Source: Aquilaria yunnanensis
Taxonomy: Eukaryota > Streptophyta > Magnoliopsida > Malvales > Thymelaeaceae
DNA length: 64,000 nt
Assembly: GCA_039654915.1 (NCBI GenBank)
Contig: CM077595.1
Coordinates: forward strand, 83,617,501 to 83,681,500
Reading direction: 5' to 3'
This document shows positions 1 to 12,190 of the stretch, piece after piece. Position 1 is the stretch's first letter; each line of letters starts with the position of its first letter. The notes under the pieces are model-generated. The model saw nothing but the letters and a program-made list of their open reading frames with translations. It was not told the origin of the DNA and searched no databases. Position numbers and translations under genes: made by a program.

Positions 1-1855
1 ACCTAGTGGACATTAATCTCACTATAGAACCCCTGTATAACATAAGGGAGTTTTAACTAGTAAATCATCACTAATTAAGCTAGTAAGCTCTGCTTGCTAG
101 TAGGCAAGGCTCTATCTTGTAGTTCAAGGACTAGGTTGAAGAGAAGTCCCAAGGGACTGAGACATATGCACATAAGTCTAGCCTCAGGCTATATGAGCTC
201 GTAGCAAGTTACATATGTTCACATATGTATGGTGCTTAGTAACTTTTTTGGTAGATGAAGTGAAGACCTTAACTGAGAATTCTTGAATTCTCACTCCCTA
301 GTTATATTGTGCAGATTCTAACGTTGTTGGGCCGGATACTATTAAAGGTTGTCGCGGTAGTTTGTTGTTGCAAGTATTTCACTTGAGAATCTTTATGATT
401 ATATTCTACTTGGGTTACTTGTTAGTTAAGTAACAGTACTAACTATAGTGCTTTTCTTGGCTGCAGAGCCTAGCAACACGAGGACAGGACTTTTGTTACT
501 CAACATTGGACTTACCTCTAAAGTAGGAGTTAGTTTAAGAAGGTCTTTGTCAAGGCTTGTATATGTAATACTCCTAGTTGCCTCCCTTGTCTATGATGGG
601 GTCTTAGACTCAAGGGTTGCTCTTGGGTGAGGAGCATTAGTCAACTTTATGTTGAATGCTCTCACACGGTTGTTATATATAGTATTAATCATACAAATAT
701 TGATTTTGTATGCTTTGGCTATTTGAACTTGTTTTCTATGAAAGTATCTTGGCCAAGTAAATGTTTTTGTAAATTTCTTTTAATCCAAGTTAAAACATAA
801 AAGCATGCATCTAACATATTTTAGGTTAATCAACTAGTTTCTTGGAGTTTTAATCTGCACATATATACAATTAGCCAATTGTAACCACCGTGAGACCTGT
901 TTTCACAAGCTTCCTGGGCAAGGGCCAAGGATGGCCATGTCATCCTTAACTGATTGCAAGCATCATTTTGCCTACCTGCACCCTCTGTAAATCGCCTCAC
1001 TTTTACTCTACACTTATTGCTCTAGTCCAAAGGCATTAATTTCTTCTTTATTCATTGATTTCCTTAGGCAATATCTTTACTGTCTATCATTGATGCTTAA
1101 TGCCTTCAACCTCGGACCTTCGAAGCCATTACGGCTCAAATCTCTCATGTGTGAATTGAAAAGCTTCTCATCTCCCATGATCACACGTTACCCTACAAGT
1201 TATATATAAACCCAAAACATGGTGAAATAATTGAAAATGACACCGTTCAGAAAATGACTAACTTGACTTCCATCTTCTGATGGCCTAATTGACATATAAC
1301 AAATTCAGTTGATCAAATGAGCAAATAGAAAACCTTCAGGGGTCTTAAAAAGTTTAAAATAATGCACACCAAATCAACCCACAACTTTAGGATGAACCAA
1401 TTAGGCCAAAACTAGTCCACAACAATTGCACTATTCACCAATAGTGACAATTGTTCATATTTAGAAGTAAATAGCACAAAAAAAAAGTTTTCCCTTTTAA
1501 CTTTTGGTCCTTTGCTCACTACATCAGTTATTTGTTATTTGATCTAATATCCTAGTGTTTGCCTTTAGAGGATATTCTATGTGCATGCAAAAAAAGAAAA
1601 ACCTTTATTTTTGTGCTCTTTTCCTCTCAATGCTTTGCATCTATTTGTTTGTTATTTGATGCTAGTCAAATGAACTTTGAATAAAACTTCTAATAATTCA
1701 ATAGTTGCAGTGTTAAGTTTTAGAGCTCATAAATTAAAACAAGTAAATAAAATTAAAGATTAAAGTAATATATCCATCTAAGTTTGGTGGAGCATCATTG
1801 ACTTGTGCAATTGATGGATAGTTCAAATACCACTTGGAAATGTTTCTTAGTTACT
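1..1855. other. Intergenic, no gene recognised
   Basis: AT-rich sequence with only short unsupported reading frames (the longest is about 60 codons near 448-630 and has no recognisable motif). The first 650 bases are a little less AT-rich and may be the edge of an old repeat continuing left of the window. I could not assign it to a family. Confidence 0.4.
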
Positions 1856-4028
1856 TAAGGATGACAATTAAGTGTACAAAATCCATCACTTGCAGGTATT
1901 CATCCACGATGGATAGGTATACTTGTGATAGGGCGAACATGGGTAACAAATTATTACACCCGTTTGATTGGTATAAGCGGTTGGTGGATTTCAGGTATTC
2001 ATCATGAGTAAATCCGTATTATTTACCCATTAAACTCGCTAAGTATAAAATTTTTATTTTACACTTAAAATTCAACAATACCTAATCCTACCCTACCCTC
2101 AGCCTTCGAACTTAGTTTACGATTCATTACTCCTTATAGTCCAATCTTGTCTATTCTTATATCTTTATCACACATATCACCTGATTGCAGCAAGTATCAA
2201 ACTTTGATTCAAACAAGTAAGCTCTATAATTCACTCCTAGCAACTTCGATTTGCTCTGAAGTCCCAGCAAATATTCGCATCAGTTCTTCCCTTACAGTAT
2301 TATTTGATTTACTCTAACTCATCATTATCTCTTCATTTTGCAACCAAAGCAAGTCAAAACCATTTTATCATTTCTGCTTCTATCCACATATCCACCATTT
2401 ACTCTCCATTAGTAAGTAATTAAATGTAAATGGCTTTAATTCTTGTATTGCTTGAAATTTTTGGGTATGTGTGTTGGTATTTGTGAAATGGGCTCCATAT
2501 TTTTTGGTATTTGTTGTTATAGAGCTTTAGGCCCAATTCGTTTTATGTGAAATCGAGGTAGTTAACACATTTTTCCACCGTGGCTTGCATGACCCATTTG
2601 GACCAAATGTGAATGTCATTGAACCATGCCATTATTTATGATCGAACCATGGTGAAACTTCTATTTAGATGTGTTTTCATGCTTGTACTGTGGTGAAAAA
2701 GAATAAAAGCATGGCATTGGCCAAAAATGAAAGGATTTTAGTCGCTATGTCATCTGGAGCTAGCTGGAGCTTGAAGGGAGGCCAGACCTAGGTGAACGTC
2801 GAATGATTAGAGGCCTTGGTAACATCAATCAGCTAGGCTCATTCTTGCACATTTTGGGGTCAACTAGAGGAATTTTTAAAGCACATTGGGGAAAGATTTT
2901 GTGTCCACCAGACCTTTTCTGTTTTCAATCATAGTTGGGCTTGGTGTTAGTTGTTTCTTGAGGCAGATTTAATGCCCGGGGTTTAGTTGGGCCATATCTG
3001 CTCATTTTTGTCACATTTTTCCGGCTACTGGTGATTTTTTCCACTTGTTGAACACATCTCCCACTTCTGTTGGTAAGGTGAATTTTTTCACTTTGATATG
3101 AACCAACTCTAGCTTCTGACATAGGGAGTGGAAGGGAAAAAGGTTGATGATTGGACTATGACAAAAAATAAATGACGAGATGAGGAAGAAGATCAAATGG
3201 GTAGAACCAATTGGCCACATGTTGGAATTCGGCTATTTACTAGAAAGAGTAATTTTTTTTCCAAGTTTAGGGGTATCATAGGAATAAAAGACCGGGACCC
3301 ATGCATACAGGCCGACCAACTCATCAAAAACTAGTTAACCCAGTGACATTAATGCATGCCGAACAGACCCTTAAATATGCTTGTGTGCTAGTGTTTGTTG
3401 TGAGGAACGCAAGGTAATGTAAAGCATCTTCCACTTCGTGGATAGAACATTTTTCCAAATGGTCGTTTGGTTCCTTGTTATTGTATCCACATGTGGGTCT
3501 ATCTACTTTTACCTATGTTAAATGCTTCTAATGTTTTCTAGCTTTTGTAGACTTAATATCTCTGTCACTTAATCTAATTTCTGAATCAAACTTTTACTCT
3601 TGTTTGATTTGTTCTAAAATTGTATTTTGGCCCCATTTCAGAGGATTTGGGTGAACAGTGAATAAATTGTATGTGCCTCACCATGAACGCAAGTAAAATA
3701 TATGTAAACGTTGTTCAATCATTAACCTCACTATGTTTCACGGCACTTTGGAGCTCTTAGTAGAAAGAATATATAAAAACTACAAAAAGTAAATAAAATT
3801 CAACTAATTGGTATCAAGACTTGTTGATTAATTGATTGACAAAAAATAAATAACTTATAAATTTTCGTTTGATCCATATACAAGTAAAATGAAATCAAGG
3901 ATTGGGAAAGATGTGGCTATTGTGACAGTAGATACTTGTGACAATATTCTTGATCAATTGTCCCTATATATGCCGTTATTAAAGAAGTTGGATAAACATT
4001 TGTCTGAAGAAGTGAGTTGAGAACACCT

Positions 4029-4236
4029 AATTTTGATGTTTTGGCTTGGTGAAAGTTAAATGCCCATGATTATCCAACATTTACCTTGATTGCTAGGGGT
4101 GTTCTTGACATTCTAGTATCTACAGTTGCTTTTGAATCTACCTTCAGTTTGAATGGTAGATTTGTAAGTCCATATTATAGTAGACTTCATCCAAAGACAC
4201 TAGAGGCATTGATATATGCACAAGGTTGGTTGTAGG
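4029..4236 (+). pseudogene. hAT transposase dimerisation domain, broken
   Basis: The translated frame from 4029 reads NFDVLAW, then a stop at 4050, then DYPTFTLIARGVLDILVSTV, AFESTFSLNGRFVSPYYSR and LHPKTLEALIYAQGWL. This follows the family signature of the hAT C-terminal dimerisation region: a W near the start, YP.L..mA.diL..pvSTVasEs.FS, then R..LsP.tvEALic..dWl. The domain mediates transposase dimerisation in hAT elements. The in-frame stop and the abrupt end at the nested insertion (from 4263) mark it as non-functional. The strand and family assignment are secure. Confidence 0.8.
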
Positions 4237-4262
4237 CTCAAATAAAAGGTATTTTAAAGTTT

Positions 4263-4794
4263 GGGTAAAAAGCACCATTGGTCTTAATTCTTTAATTCTC
4301 ATTGTAAATCGGTCCCCAACATTCATTTTGTTACAAATTGGTTCTAAACCCTCATAATTCATTGCATATTGGTTCCAAACCCTAAGTAGGCACAGAAGCT
4401 TAATTTATATAAAAGAAAAACTGATAATTTGGTTTTTCCATTAGCTGTTAGAAAATTACAATACAGTTTGAATTTTTAAAAAGATAATTATCAAACATGT
4501 TAAATTAGAATTTTAGAAAGGTAATGTCAAATAATTCATGAGAGTTAATGCATTCAAACTGTTTGGTAGTTGTCTTCTTATAAATTAAACTATGTCATAA
4601 TTTTTTCATAATTAATGAATAATTTAAACTATTAGTTTTTCTTCTTTGTAGATTGAGTTTCTCTGGCTGCCTAGAGCTTGAAACCAATATGCAATAAATT
4701 TGAAAGGCTTGGGACCAATTTGCAACAAAGTAAGGGTTAAGGATCGATTTTGCAACAGGAATTAAAGGATTGAGACCATTGGTGTTGTTTAACC
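4263..4794. mobile_element. MULE-type MITE nested in hAT element
   Basis: Two inverted blocks of about 130 bp frame this stretch. The left end (from 4263) reads GGTAAAAAGCACCATTGGTC and the right end (to 4794) in reverse complement reads GGTTAAACAACACCAATGG. Both continue with matching phrases of the type ATTGCATATTGGTTCC and CAAATTGGTCCC. Long, sloppy terminal repeats made of 'nnTTGGTCCC' phrases are typical of plant Mutator-like MITEs. No target duplication was visible. The middle (about 4395-4660) is AT-rich without coding signs. Confidence 0.55.
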
Positions 4795-5640
4795 TTTCTT
4801 TTACAGTACAATTCTTTCCTGAAGAATATTTCTTATCATATTTTTACTAATTTGCAGGATCAAACTCAAGTAGACATATTGGTTATTACACTTTTTATGA
4901 AAATATGGAAGATGAAGAGGTAGAAAATATTATTTAGCTTATATTATAAATTTTTGTTCTCATCTATTGCATGTTCTCTAGGTTTGTTGTTTGCTCTAGG
5001 GCAAATGTTAAATTTTATGTTCTCTTGGTCTCTTATATAAAATCGTGCACCATCATTATTAGGAGTTCATGTTGTCCTATTTCCCCATTTGAATCTTTAA
5101 AAAGCCATTGGTTCATTTTACTTCTTGTTATTTGCTCTGTTATTTACTTCTTAGTTTTTATCGAAATTGTTATTCATGATTTTATATTCATCTTGGACCA
5201 TTTAGTGAGGCTAAATTTGTTCTTGCATTTTATAGGAAGATGTCCCCACCACCAAAAGGTGAGGATGAGAATGGTGAAGAGCAAGAAGATGTCTGCAGCA
5301 CCTATTTCACTTGTTGATGAATATTGAATTCCATTGGATCATGGATGTTATTTGCATATATAAATGTTGTTTATTTTATTGGGTGTGGACAATGACTTGT
5401 GTATTTTATGCATTTGTTGTATTAGATATAGACAAATGACTTTGGTATGACTGTTTCATGTGAAATTATAAAAAAAAAAACTTAAATCATAGGTTACATA
5501 CAGGTTGCAGGCGTGGTGAGATTTTTTACCCACTAACGTATACCTGTGAAATGGAAGGTATTAAAAAATTTTGAAATGGCAGGTAAAGGTATCCCTACTG
5601 ATCTACTTTGTTGTCATCCATAGTTCTACTACTGTTTTAG

Positions 5641-6382
5641 TATGGGTGAGCATGGGTCGGGTTTGTTCGGTTTTATGGTGGAACCGAACCAACCCGAAAT
5701 GGACTCGGTTTCAAAATTTTTCTACCCAACTCGAGAACCGAGAACCGAATAGAACCAAAACCATGGTTCTGGGTTTCTCGGTTCTGGTTCTCGGGTTTTT
5801 CGGTTTATACCATATACCTATAACAACACCAAAATTCAATAAATTTACATCCATAATCAATTTTATGACATATTCAACATAATATACAATTAACTTAATA
5901 TTTAAATATATATAGTTAGATACATTCAAAAGAGTTTAAAATGTTGTTCTTATAAAAATGGTTTAAAAGAATTGCTTGGCAAAATGACCTAGGAGTAGTG
6001 GGTCTTATGAAGCAAAGTGATTTAAATAAATATGGAGAAATTTCGTAAATGATTCAACAACTTCTATACTGTTTCAATTTGGAACATCAGTTTAAGAGTT
6101 TAATATAAAAACACAAAATGACCATCATAATACTTCAAAGAAATATGTGTGTGTGTTTAGATATATTAGTAATACTATAATTTTTATTATATAATTATAT
6201 ATATATCTCGGGTTCGGTTCCACCTCGGGTTGGTTCCATATGGAACCAGAACCAACCCAAAAACCATCTGTTCTCTTATATGTGGAACAAACTCACGAAC
6301 CATGATCAACTTTTACCCAACCCAACCCAATATGGATGGTTCGGGTTGTGTTTCGGTTTTACCCAACCCATGCTCACTCTTA
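5641..6382. mobile_element. Non-autonomous hAT element, copy 1
   Basis: The left terminus TATGGGTGAGCATGGGT and the right terminus (reverse complement TAAGAGTGAGCATGGGT) differ at three of 17 positions. Flanking 8-bp sequences TGTTTTAG (5633-5640) and TATTTTAG (6383-6390) match at 7 of 8, the target-site size used by hAT transposons. Subterminal regions are dense in CGGGTTCGGTTC / ACCCAACCC phrases in opposite orientations. There is no coding capacity in about 740 bp. A second copy of the same family lies at 18788-19537 in the opposite orientation. Confidence 0.75.
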
Positions 6383-6465
6383 TATTTTAGTGACTACTTA
6401 GCAACAGAGTAAAATTTAGGGGTCAGAGGTGAAACAAAATTTCCATTTCTATTGCTGGATCTAGG

Positions 6466-6689
6466 AGCCCAGCAAAGTTTTAACAGTGTAAAAGACACAG
6501 CCCACACAAGCAAGAGCCCAATTGGCTGATTGAAAGCGGCTTTCAAAAGAAAAACGGGGTAGATGACGGAGGACGATGGCCTTGCTGACCGGAGGCCCAT
6601 ATCTTCCAAATTTCATAGTAATATTTCGGCGGAAGGTAGATTAGATTCCTGAATCTCTGACTCTGACCAGAGTCCAGTTAGAAACCCTA
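6466..6689 (+). promoter_or_regulatory. CWC22 promoter: Site II motifs and telo-box
   Basis: Upstream of the CWC22 ATG there are four TGGGCY-type Site II motifs read on the minus strand: AGCCCA at 6466-6471, 6499-6504 and 6515-6520, and GGCCCA at 6594-6599. A telo-box AAACCCTA follows at 6682-6689. Site II plus telo-box is a known arrangement in plant housekeeping and RNA-processing gene promoters, where TCP factors bind Site II. No clear TATA box is visible. Function here is inferred from motif content. Confidence 0.45.
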
Positions 6690-6762
6690 ACATAAAATTT
6701 ATATTCCCCCTTTCTTCGTCTCAAATTGCTACTTGATTTATCCAATCTGATCCCCCGCGAGC

Positions 6763-9700
6763 ATGGCAAGGAACTATTACGGCGACAGTGGTGATGACGA
6801 GAGCGATAAATCTCGGAAGGAAGTTAGCCCCTCTCAAGATCGTAGATCCAAAGGCGACGGTCGGAGCAGGGAATCGGACGATGAGAGGGTTTATCGAGGG
6901 CGGCGGCGTGAAAGTCCAGTAGAAGATGGAGAGCTGGTGGACAGAATAAGTGAGCGGCAGAGAGACAGAAATCTTGATGATAAGGTTCTGGACAACGGGA
7001 AGGATGACCGAAGGCGGCGCCGTGGAAGTCCTGTTGATGATGACCGACTGGCAGAGAGAGAGAAGAGGAGAGAAAGAGAGAAAAAAGAAAGCGATAGGCT
7101 TCGGGACGATTACCGAGAGAGACGCCGTGAGAGAAGGGATCGAGAGCGTCTATCGTATCGGGACTCGGAGGATGAGGACGATCGGAGATCTGGACGGAAG
7201 TCCAAACGGGACAGGGACAGAAGAGAGGATGATAGGCGTAGAAGGAACAAGGAAGAGGAGAGAGAGGGGGGTGGGCGTCGAGAAGATCGCCGCACATCCA
7301 GAGTGGAAAAGGAGGAAGACATAAAGATGGAAGAAGAGAAACCTAAGGACAGATCAGCTTCCCAAGCTGGAAACTTGCTTGCGGAGGAATCGAATTTGGG
7401 TAGAACAGGAGGAGTTTACATTCCTCCGTTCAAATTGGCAAGGATGATGAAGGAGGTTCAAGACAAGAGTAGCGTGGAGTACCAAAGGCTGACTTGGGAT
7501 GCTCTTAGGAAGAGTATTAATGGGCTTGTGAACAAGGTTAACGCTACGAATATAAAGAATATTGTCCCGGAATTGTTTGCTGAGAATTTGATTCGGGGTA
7601 GAGGTCTTTTCTGCCGTTCATGTATGAAGTCTCAAATGGCATCTCCTGGATTCACCGATGTTTTTGCTGCTTTGGTAGCAGTTGTTAATACGAAGTTTCC
7701 TGCAGTGGGTGAACTCTTGTTGAAAAGGATAGTATTACAGCTCAAGAGAGCGTACAAGCGTAATGATAAGGTGCATGCTCCCCCTACTCGTTTATATGAT
7801 ATTCAAATTCAATCTTTTTTTGAATTTCTTGTGGACTTATTTCCATTAATCATTTATAATTGGCAGCCTCAACTTCTTGCAGCCGTTAAATTTGTTGCAC
7901 ATCTAGTCAATCAGCAGGTGGCTGATGAGATTATTGCTTTAGAGTTACTTACTGTCTTGTTGGAGAACCCTACTGACGATAGTGTTGAAGTAGCTGTTGG
8001 ATTTGTGAAGGAATGTGGATCGATTCTTCAGGATCTCTCACCAAGAGGCCTTCATGGTGAGTATTTTGAACTATTAGTTTCTCAGTTCAGGCAGTTTTAT
8101 AGTATACTTGTGTGTTGATGTTTCTCTGAGCTGATATATGTAGTGGGAGAATACCTTTGTAGTTATGATTTTTTTATGTTTTCCAGTACTGGATGCTTCA
8201 TCTTTTCCATATAGGATTGGGACTGGAGTACTAGTGATTGTTGGAATGAATTTAAGATTCGTTATTATCTCAATTTTGTTTGTTCAAGTTTTTGTTTTCC
8301 TTTCGGTTTGGTGCATGTTGAAACAAATAGTTAGTGGTCAGCAAACATGAAGGAAATTCATCCTTGACATTTCTCCCTTTCTGTGCTTTACGGATTGGGA
8401 GTTCAAATCTAACTTTCTTGTTTGCAGGCATCTTTGAGCGTTTTCGAGGAATACTTCATGAGGGAGAGATAGATAAACGTGTTCAGTTTTTGATTGAAGA
8501 ACTATTTGCTATAAGAAAAGCCAAGTTTCAGGTTTGTCTTCTACTTGCAGTCTGTTATGAAAGGCTGCTTTATGTGCATGGTGAGACTACAGAAGTTACA
8601 ATATTCTGAATTGATTTGCATTTGCAGGGTTTTCCAGCTGTTCGTCCAGAGCTGGACCTTGTAGAGCAAGAAGACCAACTAACTCATGAAATTTCTCTCC
8701 AGGATGAGATTGATCAAGAGATCACCCTGGGTATGTATCATGTATCTCTACCTCTTTGTTGCTTTCCCAATTTCAATGTTTGGGTGCACTTGAACTTAAC
8801 ACTGTTGGTTGTTTGCTGCAGATATTTTTAAGCCGGATCCTGATTTCTTGGAGCATGAAAAACAGTATGAAGAGTTAAAGAAGAATATTCTTGGTGAGGA
8901 ATCTGATGAGGAAGAAGGTTCCGATGTAGCTTCAGGCGATGAAGATGAGGATGAGGATGAGGATGAGGATGAATATGATGAAGAGCTCGAGGAGCAGATG
9001 AAAATAAAAGATCAGACTGAAACTAACCTTGTCAATCTGCGTAGGACAATTTACCTGACAATCATGTCCAGTGTGGATTTTGAGGAAGCTGGGCACAAAC
9101 TGCTGAAGATTAAGCTTGAGCCTGGTCAAGAGGTTGGTTTAAAAACACAGTTCTGGTTTTACTAATACATTGTAAATAAGCTATTAAAACCAATATAAAC
9201 AAAATCCCATGATGTAAAATAATAATAATAATAATAATAAAATAGAAGACTTTGTAGACTCAGATTAAGGCCCAATGAAAATTTTGAATTTTTTGTAAAA
9301 GAAAAAACATGTTGGAATTAATTGTTGACATGATTTTGTTATTAAGAGTAACCTAATTTAATTATGCATGACAAGCCAATAATAAATATAGGACTGCATA
9401 AAATTATAAATTTTAAGCGGTCCTGACATAAGAAGAGGTGTTCCTTGCTCTGCTTCCTCGTGTTTGTCTTTCTGATGTCCTTGACAGGCTACATTAATAT
9501 AGGTACCCAGATGTTAGGTTGCTTGGTTTATAAAACTTTCATGTGCTATACGCTCATCTTTCATCCCATTCTTGTGCATTCTTGTGGGTGATGCTGGACT
9601 CAGGCGTTTTTATTTGTTTTGATTTGCAGATGGAGCTGTGTGTTATGCTTTTGGAATGTTGCAGTCAAGAGAGAACTTATCTACGATACTACGGTCTTTT

Positions 9701-11005
9701 GGGGCAACGGTTTTGCATGATTAATAAAGTTCACCAGGAAAACTTTGAGAAGTGTTTTGTTCAGCAATATTCAATGATCCACCGACTTGAAACGAATAAA
9801 CTGCGCAACGTGGCAAAGTTTTTTGCTCATTTGCTTGGGACAGATGCTTTGCCTTGGCATGTTTTGGCCTACATTCGTTTAACGGAGGAGGACACGACTT
9901 CTTCTTCTCGAATTTTTATTAAGATCCTTTTCCAGGTAATGTGGTGTAATTTCATTTTCTGTTTCTTCTTTTTCTGTCTACCACCACCTGTTGTTCTGTC
10001 TGTACCACCACCTGTTGAAGTACTTACTGAAAATTGGATGATTGTCAACCTAGACTACGTGATTATTCGGTTTGTTCGGTTTAAACCGAACCGAATTAGT
10101 TAGTTTATTCGGTTTTCGGTTTTGGATGCTAAGAAACCGAATTAATCGAATTAGTCTATAAAACCGAATTCAAACCGAACCGAAATATTTCAGTTCGGTT
10201 TGGTTCAAACCGAATTAACCGAAAAAATAGTAGTTAAATTCTATGAGAGATAAAATGAAATAAAGATATTGTTTTTCTTTTCAAATTCCATTCAATATAG
10301 AAGATTCATTGTCCATGGAAAGAAAGAAAATAAAAATCCAAGCTAATTTGGGTTACTTGGTAGCATTATTGCTCATTGAAACAAATAAAAAAAATTTGGT
10401 ATAAAAAATTTCGGTTATTTCGGTTACCGAATTAACCGAATTCTAAAACTGAAACTGAAATTTTTGTTATTTAGTTTCAACCGAAACCAAACCGAATTAC
10501 CGAATTAACTGAACTGAATTTAAAAATTATTTTGATTTTTGGGTTTTTACGGTTTGAACCGAATACTGATCACCCCGTTACCTAGTTGCCACCCAACAAA
10601 GCAAAATTTGGTTGGCTGTTAACTTGAATCTCATATTTTTTGCAGGAACTGTCGGAACATCTTGGAATTCGTAGGCTGAATGAGAGGCTTACAGATCCTA
10701 CCATGCAAGACTCCTTTGAATCCATTTTCCCAAAAGATAATCCTAGGAATACAAGATTCGCAATTAACTTTTTCACATCCATTGGGCTTGGTGGTATCAC
10801 TGAGAATTTGCGTGAGTATCTTAAGAACATGCCACGTCTCATCATGCAACAACAGAAACAAGTATCTGAGTCAGAATCAGGATCGGATGAAGAATCTGAC
10901 AGTTCTGATTCGTCCGGTTCTGGATCTGGCAGTTCTGAGTCCGATGCAGAATCTAGTTCTAGTGAGAGTGAAAGGGAGGAAAGGCGCAAAAGGAGGAGAA
11001 AATGA
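6763..11005 (+). CDS. CWC22: Pre-mRNA-splicing factor CWC22
   Basis: Spliceosomal protein that, in known systems, binds eIF4A3 and delivers it for exon-junction-complex assembly and is needed for splicing. Six exons: 6763-8056, 8428-8531, 8628-8730, 8822-9132, 9630-9935, 10646-11005. All introns are GT-AG and phases join cleanly to 825 residues. Domain order: charged Arg/Asp/Glu/Ser-rich N-terminal region (1 to about 190), MIF4G domain from about residue 238 ([20 protein letters not shown], then [17 protein letters not shown]), acidic linker with an alternating Asp/Glu run encoded at 8938-8971, MA3 domain (from about 560, [20 protein letters not shown], into exon 5), and a Ser-rich tail with terminal RRKRRRK. 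Length is close to the Arabidopsis protein. Intron 5 holds a transposon-derived repeat (10054-10577). The start is supported by the telo-box upstream and the absence of an earlier in-frame ATG in the leader I could justify. Confidence 0.96.
8938..8971 (+). repeat. Coding GATGAG repeat (Asp/Glu run) in CWC22
   Basis: A short in-frame GATGAG hexanucleotide repeat encodes alternating Asp and Glu in the linker between the MIF4G and MA3 domains. An acidic linker is usual at this place in CWC22. The repeat could vary in length between alleles without breaking the frame. Confidence 0.7.
9214..9241 (+). repeat. AAT microsatellite in CWC22 intron 4
   Basis: About eight AAT trinucleotide units in the 497-bp intron between exons 4 and 5. 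The rest of that intron shows nothing else of note. Confidence 0.8.
10054..10577. mobile_element. hAT-like MITE in CWC22 intron 5
   Basis: The block is built from TTCGGTT / AACCGAA phrases at both ends in opposite orientation. The left end reads ACTACGTGATTATTCGGTT and the right end, reverse complemented, GGGGTGATCAGTATTCGGTT. Flanks CAACCTAG (10046-10053) and TTACCTAG (10578-10585) match at 6 of 8, compatible with an old hAT target duplication. The internal part is AT-rich and non-coding. It lies wholly within the intron and does not touch the splice sites. Confidence 0.55.
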
Positions 11006-11824
11006 AGAAGCTTAATTAGTTTGCTTTGTAGCCGAACCCCCATTGATTTGCCTAGACATTTGGCTTGAATGGTGTTAACTCAGAATTCGGTTTAATAGCT
11101 TAACCTTGAATCACTCTCTCTGACTGGGATGCTGACTGCTGCCACGATCTTTACTGTAATGTCTGAGAAATGGTCCTGGAGTTACCTTTTGAGGTGAGGA
11201 AATAGCTACCAATGAGAAGAGGTGCCAGCCATTGCTGCCACAAACCTGCAGACTTGTTAGAGTACAGAAGTTGGTGTGCTCGTTTGGGGTTTGATTAGAT
11301 CCATGTAACCGATGAGATGGTATGTTTTCCATATGTAATTGTGCAAGATTTGTCTTCCAAGTTTGTCTTGTTAGAAGGGATGTATTAAACGATGGAAATT
11401 AGGTTGATTGAAGTTGGGGGTAAGCTTTGTTAGATAGGATGAGGCTGGTAATTTGTAAGGAGGGAAATGAGGGAAAATTTTTCCATCGATTTTGGCATGT
11501 AGGAGTGGAAAGTGCAGCATCTACAAGCCATTCAGGCGGCGATTCTGGTTGAACCAAAAATTGACCTTGTGGCGTGAGAGCTTGTAAACATATGTCTAGT
11601 TAGGAAAAGGAAGAAAAAAAAAAGTAGTAAACGAGATGAATGAGCGGTCTTCATTTAATTTGTGGACGGTCGTTTTGTGGGCTTTTCTTCCCTTTTTTTT
11701 TTCGTGAATGGGAAGTGTGGTCTGGTTACATGTGAATTTCTTAAAATGTCTTTGTACTGAAATTGTATTTATTGCACGTTTTCGGAACTCCCTGATGATA
11801 AAACTGTTAGCATCGGGGGGTACA
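11006..11824 (+). other. CWC22 3' untranslated and downstream region
   Basis: T- and G-rich sequence after the stop codon, consistent with a plant 3' UTR for the first few hundred bases. No canonical AATAAA was picked out with confidence, so the transcript end is unknown. Confidence 0.4.
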
Positions 11825-12190
11825 TCACATGAGAGACTTGCATGTCATAATTTTGATAAGCTTTGAAGTAAAGGCCATTAAATTAAACATTGGTAGGATT
11901 GTATTTGTATTGTATGAGATGGAGCGGAGAGGATTGGAGCGGGTTTTAAGCAACTCCGATGCTCTGTTCCTGCAGCGGGGCTCATCTACCTCCCCTTGGT
12001 CTGATGGTGTGATAGCCATTACCACCTGACCAAAATCCATATCCAACTCTTTCCATGACTGAACAAGCTCAGTTGAGTCGAGGATCGCTTGTGGTGGTGA
12101 TGTGATAGCACTTGAAAATGCAAATCCTTTTTTGTGAGGAAGATCGTAAACCAATCGAATTGGTAGATGTGATGCAAGATTTTGTGTCAT
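11825..12190 (-). CDS. Unrecognised 121-aa minus-strand reading frame
   Basis: The frame from the ATG at 12190 begins MTQNLASHLPIRLVYDLPHK and runs to a stop at 11825. The first 95 residues have a protein-like composition (for example ILDSTELVQSWKELDMDFGQ), unlike the AT-rich translated noise around it. A telo-box-like AAACCCTAAA lies just upstream in the same orientation. It is convergent with CWC22. I do not recognise the family. It could be a small gene, the last exon of an older gene, or a captured fragment. No intron signals or upstream exons were established. Confidence 0.28.
   Translation of the reverse strand: MTQNLASHLPIRLVYDLPHKKGFAFSSAITSPPQAILDSTELVQSWKELDMDFGQVVMAITPSDQGEVDEPRCRNRASELLKTRSNPLRSISYNTNTILPMFNLMAFTSKLIKIMTCKSLM

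Larger units (their letters stand above)
1856..5622 (+). mobile_element. Decayed hAT-type DNA transposon
   Basis: The left edge reads TAAGGATGACAA and the right edge is its near inverted complement (TTGTCATCCATA, ending about 5622), a plausible hAT terminal repeat. GCAGGTAT-like subterminal motifs occur in opposite orientation near both ends. Between them, at 4029-4236, lies a conserved hAT C-terminal dimerisation domain in the orientation expected for a 3' end on the right. Stops interrupt the coding part, so the element cannot make its own transposase. A MULE-type MITE is nested inside. No clean 8-bp target duplication could be fixed, so the outer boundaries are inferred. The domain itself is secure. 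Confidence 0.5.

Noticed and set aside
4971..5327. 118-aa plus-strand frame in the hAT region
   Set aside because: Hydrophobic AT-rich translation (Ile/Leu/Phe) with no motif, inside a decayed transposon.
6824..7297. 157-aa antisense frame opposite CWC22 exon 1
   Set aside because: It is the complement of the repetitive Arg/Asp/Glu codons of the real N-terminus. Low-complexity Leu/Ser/Pro sequence without any motif.
10582..11043. 153-aa antisense frame over the last CWC22 exon
   Set aside because: Complement of the Ser-rich tail of CWC22. Leu/Ser/Asp low complexity.
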